From: Verrucomicrobiota bacterium
GTDB taxonomy: Bacteria; Verrucomicrobiota; Verrucomicrobiae; Opitutales; CG1-02-43-26
DNA: 5,503 nt
Assembly (NCBI GenBank): GCA_013289195.1
Contig: JABDAI010000064.1
Location: 1 to 5,503, forward strand
Direction: 5' to 3'
The position numbers and the translations under genes are program-made. Numbering within the stretch: position 1 is the first letter of the stretch; every line of letters begins with the position of its first letter. A model generated the notes under the pieces. The model saw nothing but the letters and a program-made list of their open reading frames with translations. It had not been told where the DNA came from and made no database searches. Shown piece after piece: positions 1-5,007 of the stretch.

Positions 1-1872
1 CCAAATCCGACAATTTCTCCAGAAAATAAACCAACTCTCATTAGTAATCCGGTTTCTGATGCTAGAAAAACATATGATTTGGAAGCAGAAGTCAAAAATA
101 CAGTAGAATCACTTTTTAAAAGAAAAGCTGAAGACTTTGACAAACTAGTTTCATATAAACTAATTTCACCTATTTTATTTTATTGCGACTTAAAAAGAAT
201 TCTTTTACTTCGGTTAGTTTCGAAAGGATTTTATCACATTCTTTCACCTACATTTTTATTAGGCCTCCCTTCTCCTTTAGCCACTGCGATCACTTCTTTT
301 CATTTTGACAAAATATACCCGATCATCGATCCATCCATACAAGAACAATTTAATTTTTTTCAAAATTATGCAATGAACTGTATTGTGAAAATTAAAGATC
401 AAAAAGAATTAGCTTCATTACAAACATTTCTTTTAGACCCAGCCAATAAAAAATTTATTGATAATATTGAAGTTTTCGATTTCAAAGAACTTCCTATTAA
501 CACAATTACTGCTGGACTAATAAATACACTGCTTTTGATATGTTTTTCATACAATGGGAATTTTATTGCGAAGTTAAAAACAATTATTCTTGGAGATATT
601 ATAGAAAGTTCCATATTCACATTACCAGAATCATTCAATCGAAACACAACCTTACGATTTGGAAATATTAAAGAAGGTAATGCTCTTACAATCTATGGTT
701 CAGCTAAAAATCTTACAACTTTTTCGATAGGAGATATTGAAACAAAAACAATGTTCAAACTATTAGCTCAGTTGCCTAATATCTCTTCACTTACTATTGG
801 AGACGTTAAACAGTCTACTGTAGTATTACCCCAGGCACTTGATTCTCTGACTACATTAATCACTGGAAGTATTGAAAATTCATCTCTTTCTTTGCCGGTT
901 TCACTTAATAATCTTATTACACTCGACATGCAACGGATTTCGCTTGTTAAGATTAAGTTACCAGATGTGCTCAATAATCTTACAAATTTACGTATAGATA
1001 TTAATTCCGGGGCAATACAATTACCAAATTCGCTTGATAGTCTTACTGATCTTTCGATTTCCCTAGGTGATGATGAGGAGATTTTACTGAGTGATTATAA
1101 GGCCAAAGATAAACGAGAAATATTGAATCTACCGAATACACTTAATAATCTTAAAACATTTTCGATCAATAGAACTTGGCCCTTGCCTGAATCATTGAAT
1201 AATCTTACGACGTTTTCAATTGAGGAACTTGACTCCGATTTAAAATTATCAAGTTCATTCCATAACCTTAAAACGTTCCATATAGATTACATTTGTGATC
1301 ATACACTTGAAATTACAGATGAGCTCACTAACTTAGAAATTCTCAATATTGGAGCAATATACGCAAAAAGTACTCTGGAATTATCAAGTTCGCTTAACAG
1401 TCTAACTACACTGGCTATTGAAGAAATTTGTGGTGCTAAAATTATACTACCTGAGCTTAAGAATCTTACGTCACTTCTTATTGGAGAGATTAGTAATCAG
1501 GGCGGGAGCGGCAGGGGAAAAGAGGGAAAATGGGTACAAGCAGAATTGATACTACCCTATTCACTTAATAACCTTACTGCACTGATGCTTGGCTCTATAG
1601 GTTATAATAGTATTATTAGGTTACCATCGATGCTTAATAATCTTAGAATTTGTACAATAAAAGAAATTGGTGATAACGTCGCTCTTGAATTTCCAAATAC
1701 ACTAGATCAACTTATATTCTTCACTCTTGGCGATATGGGAAAAAATTCTAGTCTTAAATTGCCCGAGTCTCTTGATAATCTGATAAGCTTTACTAAAGGC
1801 AAAATGGGTGAAGGTTCTCAAATTCAAGAACCCACTTCGTGGAATAATCTCATGCAGGAAAATATTCATTAA
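1..1872 (+). CDS. F-box-like / leucine-rich-repeat protein, 5' end outside window (probable host-directed effector)
   Basis: The frame is open from base 1 to the TAA at 1870-1872, giving 623 visible codons. A TTG at 79 could be taken as a start. However, the 26 upstream codons have no stop and read as a Pro/Asn/Ser-rich linker, and there is no in-frame ATG or Shine-Dalgarno, so the gene very probably starts outside the window. Residues about 54-81 (counted from base 1) resemble an F-box: an I-x-x-I-L-F-Y-C-D-L core followed by LRLVSKGFYHIL. A mostly helical stretch follows. From residue about 208 to the end come roughly 18 degenerate 22-23-residue repeats with the approximate pattern LPxSLNNLTTLxIGxI. 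In eukaryotes F-box proteins recruit substrates to SCF ubiquitin ligases, with the LRR part binding the target. Bacterial versions are usually effectors secreted into host cells, and that role is inferred here. No secretion signal is visible because the N-terminus is missing. The F-box call is moderate; the repeat call is strong. Confidence 0.8.
   Translation, partial: PNPTISPENKPTLISNPVSDARKTYDLEAEVKNTVESLFKRKAEDFDKLVSYKLISPILFYCDLKRILLLRLVSKGFYHILSPTFLLGLPSPLATAITSFHFDKIYPIIDPSIQEQFNFFQNYAMNCIVKIKDQKELASLQTFLLDPANKKFIDNIEVFDFKELPINTITAGLINTLLLICFSYNGNFIAKLKTIILGDIIESSIFTLPESFNRNTTLRFGNIKEGNALTIYGSAKNLTTFSIGDIETKTMFKLLAQLPNISSLTIGDVKQSTVVLPQALDSLTTLITGSIENSSLSLPVSLNNLITLDMQRISLVKIKLPDVLNNLTNLRIDINSGAIQLPNSLDSLTDLSISLGDDEEILLSDYKAKDKREILNLPNTLNNLKTFSINRTWPLPESLNNLTTFSIEELDSDLKLSSSFHNLKTFHIDYICDHTLEITDELTNLEILNIGAIYAKSTLELSSSLNSLTTLAIEEICGAKIILPELKNLTSLLIGEISNQGGSGRGKEGKWVQAELILPYSLNNLTALMLGSIGYNSIIRLPSMLNNLRICTIKEIGDNVALEFPNTLDQLIFFTLGDMGKNSSLKLPESLDNLISFTKGKMGEGSQIQEPTSWNNLMQENIH
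622..1860 (+). repeat. Array of about 18 degenerate 22-23-codon LRR-like repeats
   Basis: Each unit has a Leu-Pro (or similar) pair, then x-S-L-N-N-L-T-T-L, then a strand-like x-I-G-x-I and a variable Ser/Leu tail. Examples begin near 826 (LPQALDSL), 892 (LPVSLNNL), 1021 (LPNSLDSL), 1129 (LPNTLNNL), 1183 (LPESLNNL), 1555 (LPYSLNNL) and 1756 (LPESLDNL). Most units are 21-23 residues. One near 1129 is followed by a short 18-residue unit, and two are enlarged to about 35-36 residues. At DNA level the most conserved part is the CTTAATAATCTTA-type core. No two units are identical, so the array is old rather than a recent tandem expansion. The repeats lack the usual NxL of canonical LRRs and instead carry an Asn-Asn ladder. 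Confidence 0.85.
1500..1534 (+). other. G-quadruplex-type motif inside the LRR coding region
   Basis: Five G-tracts lie at 1500-1502, 1504-1506, 1514-1517, 1524-1526 and 1532-1534, with loops of 1, 7, 6 and 5 bases. This fits the standard G3+N1-7 quadruplex pattern. It is on the coding strand, so it would also be present in the mRNA. It encodes a Gly/Lys/Arg-rich insertion (G-G-S-G-R-G-K-E-G-K) and contrasts sharply with the AT-rich surroundings. Folding has not been tested. Confidence 0.6.
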
Positions 1873-2078
1873 AAGATTACTTTGTGCAATAAATTTGATA
1901 TCGTAGAAAATAAAAGGTCATAAGACTCCCCAGATAAAGTCCAATATAATATTTTATGTTTCACTAATAACCTCCAGTTGTATCTTTTAAATTTTAAGGC
2001 TATTGTCTGGCGTCCCTATCTAAAATTGCGATTTTAACTTGTAATATTTTCACTTTCTCGCAATTATTAATATTGCAC
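1873..2078. other. Intergenic region without a recognised gene; two small dyads
   Basis: No convincing ORF or RNA gene is seen. A 6-bp dyad TAAAAT-TGCG-ATTTTA lies at 2021-2036, and a 5-bp dyad GCAAT-(7)-ATTGC at 2060-2076 ends two bases before the ATG at 2079. Neither has a U-run like an intrinsic terminator. No confident terminator for the LRR gene, and no confident promoter for the next gene, is visible. AT-rich -10-like strings (TATTAA, TAATAT) fall within the second dyad. Confidence 0.4.
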
Positions 2079-2333
2079 ATGAAAAATCGCTTAAAACTAA
2101 CTACTTCTTTCAATCATATGATCGGCATTTGCATCGATAACGATGATGGCCACAAACGGGTCACTCAAGTCGAGCAATTTCTAGTAGTTGGAGGATCTCA
2201 GGAATCTCATGAAGTTCTCACATTAGCATGCCTTAAAGTTTTTGAAAATTTTAAGCAAACCGGAAAACGCATCGAATCCATAGAGCCTGATGAACTCATT
2301 GAGATTATTAATAAAATTATTGAAAACTTTTAA
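2079..2333 (+). CDS. Small conserved-looking hypothetical protein, 84 aa
   Basis: I do not recognise this protein. The ATG at 2079 is preferred over a TTG two codons upstream (2073). A second ATG at 2118 would give 71 residues, but the basic start MKNRLKLTTSFNHM looks like part of the protein. Visible features are a possible beta-strand rich front with an acidic turn (GICIDNDDGH), a Val/Gly segment (FLVVGGSQESHE), a helix around LTLACLKVFENF, and an acidic C-terminal helix (EPDELIEIINKIIENF). There is no signal peptide or membrane segment, so it is probably cytosolic. No Shine-Dalgarno precedes the ATG. A terminator-like hairpin follows directly, suggesting a monocistronic gene. It faces the 140-residue gene tail to tail. 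Balanced amino-acid composition and a complete frame argue for a real gene. Function is unknown. Confidence 0.6.
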   Translation: MKNRLKLTTSFNHMIGICIDNDDGHKRVTQVEQFLVVGGSQESHEVLTLACLKVFENFKQTGKRIESIEPDELIEIINKIIENF

Positions 2334-2364
2334 ACTGAGGTTTTAAACCGTAGATTTATTTCTT

Positions 2365-2393
2365 TTTATCCAAATTCAAGGATAAATTTTATT
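2365..2393 (+). terminator. Intrinsic terminator-like hairpin between convergent genes
   Basis: A 7-bp stem TTTATCC (2365-2371) / GGATAAA (2380-2386) with an 8-base loop is followed by TTTTATTT (2387-2394). It lies 31 bases after the stop of the 84-residue gene, so it most likely ends that transcript. It abuts the stop of the opposite-strand gene at 2389. On the minus strand the sequence after the stem is A-rich, so it would not serve that gene well. The stem is AT-rich and hence only moderately stable. Confidence 0.55.
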
Positions 2394-2811
2394 TCAAAGC
2401 ACTAATGATTGATTCCAGTTCTTTATTATGTTTTACCAAATCCGTAATAAAGTGTTCGCTACCAATATGTTTTTCAATTCTCTCAAACAATTTACTACGA
2501 TCATTCGTTGCAAGAAACATCTTTAAAATAACTTCCCCGCAAAATTCTTTTTCATGATTTGTAATGGCCGTTTTTGTTAACGCTCTATCCATATGGTCTA
2601 AAATATCTTCGACACTTTGTTCTCTCAGTTCATGGCCTTCTTTAAGCTCAAGCAATTTTCTTAAATCTTCATGGCAAAAATGTTTGAAAAGGTGCCTGTC
2701 CTCTTCCGCGATGGTTTTTTTGATGAGATCTCTTACTTCCTCAGCTTTTGAAAGCTCTTTTTCCTTCTTTTCACAGTGAAACAACTTTTTAATCCATTCT
2801 GTAAATTTCAT
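2389..2811 (-). CDS. Hypothetical helical, His-rich protein, 140 aa
   Basis: I do not recognise this protein. The ATG start (2809-2811) is supported by a purine-rich Shine-Dalgarno at 2817-2825 and an upstream promoter. The N-terminus MKFTEWIKKLFHCEKKEKE looks amphipathic and very basic, and could lie on a membrane surface. The rest is charged and probably all helical, with no transmembrane segment. It has about 10 histidines in 140 residues and three cysteines (C13, C46, C91). H40, H44, C46 and H47 cluster in one helix in an HxxxHxCH arrangement that could bind a metal; this is speculation. The C-terminus (HNKELESIISALK) looks like a closing helix. The gene is convergent with the 84-residue gene and appears monocistronic. 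Its promoter sits inside an inverted repeat, so it may be regulated. Confidence 0.75.
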   Translation of the reverse strand: MKFTEWIKKLFHCEKKEKELSKAEEVRDLIKKTIAEEDRHLFKHFCHEDLRKLLELKEGHELREQSVEDILDHMDRALTKTAITNHEKEFCGEVILKMFLATNDRSKLFERIEKHIGSEHFITDLVKHNKELESIISALK

Positions 2812-2816
2812 GATAA

Positions 2817-2825
2817 CCTTTCCTT
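2817..2825 (-). promoter_or_regulatory. Shine-Dalgarno of the 140-aa gene
   Basis: On the minus strand AAGGAAAGG ends five bases before the ATG. It is the only clear Shine-Dalgarno seen at any gene start in the window, and it fixes the start of this gene. Confidence 0.6.
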
Positions 2826-2854
2826 TTTTTTGTTTGAACGAAACTCTTCTACTA

Positions 2855-2906
2855 ATTTAATCAAAATCTACTACGGCCAATCAAAGATGTCAAATTTTGA
2901 TTAAAT
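2855..2906. repeat. Perfect 13-bp inverted repeat flanking a promoter (candidate operator)
   Basis: ATTTAATCAAAAT (2855-2867) and ATTTTGATTAAAT (2894-2906) are exact reverse complements with a 26-base spacer. A third partial copy, AATCAAA, lies in the spacer at 2879-2885, exactly 20 bases (about two helical turns) from the one at 2859. The left arm overlaps the predicted -10, and the right arm abuts the -35. This looks like a two-site operator. The predicted transcript starts at about 2858, so the repeat would act as DNA rather than as an mRNA hairpin. Confidence 0.6.
2865..2893 (-). promoter_or_regulatory. Sigma70-type promoter of the 140-aa gene
   Basis: On the minus strand there is a perfect -35 TTGACA (2888-2893), a 17-base spacer, and -10 TAGATT (2865-2870, 4 of 6). 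Transcription would start near 2858, giving a leader of about 46 bases that contains the Shine-Dalgarno. Confidence 0.6.
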
Positions 2907-3137
2907 AAACACTCTTTCCTTGACCTTTTCATAGTAATTTGCAACCATTAAGCCTTAAAAACCTCAAGTTCGGGTTAAAAAGGAAATGAAAAGCAAATCC
3001 TTTTGAGCTCAAATTTTAGAGAATTTTCGAATAATATCCACGATGTTTCCAGAAAATTCCCCAAAATTTGCTTCTCGAAATGGATTTATTTTTCATACCG
3101 AACTTAAGTTTAACAAAAATCAACCTATTGATTACCA
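2907..3137. other. Intergenic region upstream of thioredoxin; palindromes, no gene
   Basis: No credible gene is seen. It contains a perfect 12-bp palindrome TTTGAGCTCAAA (3002-3013), a 10-bp palindrome AACTTAAGTT (3101-3110) and an imperfect dyad CCTTAAAAACC / GGTTAAAAAGG (2953-2983). Any of these could be regulatory, but in AT-rich DNA they may also be chance. No convincing -35/-10 pair for thioredoxin was found. Confidence 0.35.
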
Positions 3138-3464
3138 ATGGCTTCAGATAAAATATTAAATTTAGATGGATCGAATTTCGAATTAACGATTCAGAATAAT
3201 AAACCAGTCCTCGTTGACTTTTGGGCTCCCTGGTGCGGCCCTTGCAAGGCGATTGCACCGATTCTTGATGAACTTGCTGATGAAATGGAAAATACTATTC
3301 AAATTGGCAAAGTAGATGTAGATAATCATACGGATATTGCTGCCAAATTCAATATTCGCGCTATTCCTACGATGATTATCTTTAAAAATGGCAAACCCGT
3401 CGAACAAATTGTAGGCCTCGCCAATAAAGCTGATATTAAAGGTAAACTAGCCGCCCATATCTAA
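3138..3464 (+). CDS. trxA: Thioredoxin, 108 aa
   Basis: This is a classic cytosolic thioredoxin of normal length, a protein-disulfide reductase kept reduced by thioredoxin reductase and NADPH. The active site WCGPC is at residues 32-36, within FWAPWCGPCK. The buried Asp27 and Lys58 (equivalent to Asp26 and Lys57 of the E. coli protein) and the cis-proline Pro77 in AIPTM are all present, as are the FKNGKPV turn and a C-terminal helix. There is no signal peptide, which separates it from periplasmic thiol-disulfide proteins. The ATG at 3138 gives the standard N-terminus. No Shine-Dalgarno is visible in front of it (ATTGATTACCA precedes the ATG). Its stop lies only 4 bases from the stop of the convergent prenyltransferase gene. 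Confidence 0.96.
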   Translation: MASDKILNLDGSNFELTIQNNKPVLVDFWAPWCGPCKAIAPILDELADEMENTIQIGKVDVDNHTDIAAKFNIRAIPTMIIFKNGKPVEQIVGLANKADIKGKLAAHI

Positions 3465-3468
3465 TTTA

Positions 3469-4395
3469 TTAATTAAGAAAAATACCTACCGATAGTAGAA
3501 CTGCGTATAAAAAAAGCATTTTTGCTGACTGGGCGAGCAAAGTATTATAACTCTCTCCCATTCTTGTGTTTGTTTTCGCATTTATAAGGTTAACTATTAT
3601 GCGAATATACATTACAATCAATAATGTAGGCAAAAATATCCACATATTAAAGCTGAATTTTGTCACTAAGATTAATGGAACTAAGCAGCATGCAATAAAT
3701 GTACTTGTACTATATTGCATGTAACAAAATTTATATCCAAATCGAACAACCGACGTTTTCTTTCCTGCCTTAGAATCCGTTTCTTTATCGCGAACATCGT
3801 TAACCAAACGAATATTTGCAGCTAAGCACCCGCAACCTACTGCGACCCAAAAAGCACTCATTGAAAAATGATTCGCTTGCACATAAAAAGTGAACATCAC
3901 TGCTATCAATCCATAAAATATAAAAACAAAAATATCGCCCAGCCCATAATAACCTAATGGAAATGGTCCTCCAGTATAGGCAATTGCGCAGGCGATACTC
4001 ATCCCAGCAACTAATAATAATTCCCAACCCCCATAACGGATTAAGCCAAATCCAATAAAAAATGCCGCTAGTAAAACCAAAAAAGTCGCTAATTTCATGG
4101 ACTTTGGCTCAATTACACCGGAGCTGACCATTCTTTTAAAACCAATGCGCTCTTTCGTATCAACACCATTAACGAAATCATAATAATCATTTGCATAATT
4201 ACATCCAATCTGTACAAAAAAAGAAAATAACAAGCATAAAATTGCAGGAATTAGCTGAAAAGATCCGGCTTGCAGTGCTAAAGCAGATCCCAAAATTACA
4301 GGTGCTATACCCGCATACAGTGTTTTTGGTCGTGCGGCCAAAACCCATGGTAATAAATGTGATCTTGTTAAAAAAATCTTTCGAGTAATATTCAT
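3469..4395 (-). CDS. menA: 1,4-dihydroxy-2-naphthoate prenyltransferase (MenA type, UbiA superfamily), 308 aa
   Basis: This membrane enzyme attaches a polyprenyl chain to 1,4-dihydroxy-2-naphthoate, the penultimate step of menaquinone synthesis. The two Asp-rich, Mg-diphosphate-binding motifs are intact: NDYYD at residues 69-73 with G-x-D at 77-79, and NDVRD at 199-203 with D207. The MenA-like segment YTGGPFPLGYYGLGD (140-154) and the early RPKTL (22-26) support MenA over UbiA. Most of the chain is hydrophobic, consistent with 8-9 membrane helices. Length is normal. The ATG at 4393-4395 has no Shine-Dalgarno. The substrate is inferred from motifs, and no other men gene is in the window. A respiratory chain using menaquinone is implied. 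A possible own promoter lies between it and the upstream tRNA. Confidence 0.93.
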   Translation of the reverse strand: MNITRKIFLTRSHLLPWVLAARPKTLYAGIAPVILGSALALQAGSFQLIPAILCLLFSFFVQIGCNYANDYYDFVNGVDTKERIGFKRMVSSGVIEPKSMKLATFLVLLAAFFIGFGLIRYGGWELLLVAGMSIACAIAYTGGPFPLGYYGLGDIFVFIFYGLIAVMFTFYVQANHFSMSAFWVAVGCGCLAANIRLVNDVRDKETDSKAGKKTSVVRFGYKFCYMQYSTSTFIACCLVPLILVTKFSFNMWIFLPTLLIVMYIRIIVNLINAKTNTRMGESYNTLLAQSAKMLFLYAVLLSVGIFLN

Positions 4396-4421
4396 CGATT
4401 AATTGAACGACAAAAAAGTCA

Positions 4422-4450
4422 ATTTTACGATAAAAAACAATCCTAACCAA
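4422..4450 (-). promoter_or_regulatory. Possible promoter of menA
   Basis: On the minus strand TTGGTT (4445-4450), a 17-base spacer and TAAAAT (4422-4427, 5 of 6) form a plausible promoter. It would start transcription near 4415 with a leader of about 20 bases. The -35 is weak (3 of 6). Readthrough from the tRNA promoter is an alternative. Confidence 0.35.
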
Positions 4451-4473
4451 AAAGGATAATCACTAAAAACAAA

Positions 4474-4549
4474 TGGCGGGGAAGGAGAGATTCGAACTCT
4501 CGACCTTCGGTTTAGAAGACCGCTGCTCTATCCACTGAGCTACTCCCCC
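4474..4549 (-). tRNA. tRNA-Arg (anticodon UCU)
   Basis: The 76-base minus-strand sequence folds as a full cloverleaf. It has acceptor GGGGGAG / CTTCCCC with one G-U pair, a D arm GCTC / GAGC with the conserved GG in the loop, anticodon loop CTTCTAA with anticodon TCT (plus-strand 4514-4516), and a T arm GAGAG-TTCGAAT-CTCTC. Discriminator G and the 3' CCA are encoded. It reads AGA (and AGG) arginine codons, which are used often in AT-rich genomes. The anticodon stem has an unusual G27-A43 mismatch in its top pair. Six G's at the 5' side leave the end uncertain by one base. It lies 78 bases upstream of menA on the same strand. Confidence 0.96.
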
Positions 4550-4566
4550 CACTAAATCCTATGTAA

Positions 4567-4594
4567 ACTCTACAGATGGTTACGCGTTTTTCAA
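4567..4594 (-). promoter_or_regulatory. Probable promoter of tRNA-Arg
   Basis: On the minus strand -35 TTGAAA (4589-4594, 5 of 6), a 16-base spacer and -10 TAGAGT (4567-4572, 4 of 6) would start transcription near 4560. That leaves about 11 bases of 5' leader before the mature tRNA. Two more copies of ATTGAAAA lie just upstream (see findings). Confidence 0.45.
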
Positions 4595-4945
4595 TAGTTA
4601 TTTTTCAATTTTCAATCCTTTAAAATCTTCTGCGTTAATTTTTCGGAAAAAATTGATAGATCAGCTAATTTTACTATGCCATATGATCGGTAATGGATCA
4701 GTCAGCCATCATTCGGATATCACTGTCTTAGGATATTAGTCATAAGTAGCATTGATATTGGGACTGTCAGCGAAGAATCAAAATTCTCATTACCTCCAAG
4801 TAACTTCCGCATCTCGAAGGAATTCACTTCAACTAAGATTTAAAATCAGCAAAAAAATACAAAATAATTTATAGAAAATTAATACTTTAATTATTACAAT
4901 GATGCTAATTTCAGCTAGAAAGCATATTAAAAATTATTAAAAACC
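4595..4945. other. Noncoding stretch between tRNA-Arg and scpB
   Basis: No ORF of note is seen on either strand, and no RNA family is recognised. The middle part (about 4680-4830) is less AT-rich than its flanks. It holds short dyads such as TGATC-GGTAATG-GATCA (4684-4700) and AGAAT-CAAA-ATTCT (4774-4787), plus repeated short words (GGATAT twice, ACTGTC twice). It could be an upstream control region, a decayed gene or an unrecognised small RNA. The sequence does not decide between these. Confidence 0.3.
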
Positions 4946-4969
4946 TTGACAAATCTAAAATGCATGTCA

Positions 4970-4997
4970 TTGACTAACAATAAAATACAAATATAAT
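4970..4997 (+). promoter_or_regulatory. Strong sigma70-type promoter of scpB, almost touching the start codon
   Basis: -35 TTGACT (4970-4975, 5 of 6), a 16-base spacer and a perfect -10 TATAAT (4992-4997). The expected transcription start (about 5003-5006) is only 2-5 bases from the ATG at 5008, implying a leaderless or near-leaderless mRNA. Another perfect TTGACA at 4946-4951 has no good -10 partner. Confidence 0.65.
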
Positions 4998-5007
4998 TCT
5001 GATTGCA

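Noticed and set aside
399..974. Minus-strand open frames (399-647 and 768-974) inside the LRR gene
   Set aside because: They lie opposite a strong, repeat-structured coding frame, have no start signals, and their protein sequences look like antisense shadow.
622..1860. Regular repeats as a CRISPR array or recent tandem duplication
   Set aside because: The periodicity is at codon level within one continuous frame, the units are degenerate, and there are no identical direct repeats separated by unique spacers.
2564..2779. Plus-strand 71-codon frame opposite the 140-residue gene
   Set aside because: Serine-rich, low-complexity translation typical of the antisense of a Glu/Lys-rich gene; the opposite gene has a promoter and a ribosome site.
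2986..3006. Six-codon ORF after AGGA (MKSKSF)
   Set aside because: The purine run is only one base from the ATG, and the peptide is too short to support as a gene or leader peptide without an attenuator next to it.
3016..3407. Minus-strand frames (3016-3258, 3183-3407) across the thioredoxin gene
   Set aside because: They overlap the unambiguous thioredoxin frame and show no domain or start signal.
3800..4450. Other frames inside and upstream of menA (3800-4027, 4191-4388, 4199-4450)
   Set aside because: All overlap the MenA frame, which has intact catalytic motifs; the translations resemble nothing and lack start signals.
4432..4457. Possible terminator after the tRNA on the minus strand
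   Set aside because: Only a 4-bp stem (ATCC/GGAT) with a 10-base loop before a T6 run; too weak to call, and it overlaps the possible menA promoter.
4946..4974. Perfect TTGACA at 4946 as the main scpB promoter
   Set aside because: No acceptable -10 lies 16-18 bases downstream; TTGACT at 4970 with TATAAT is far better.
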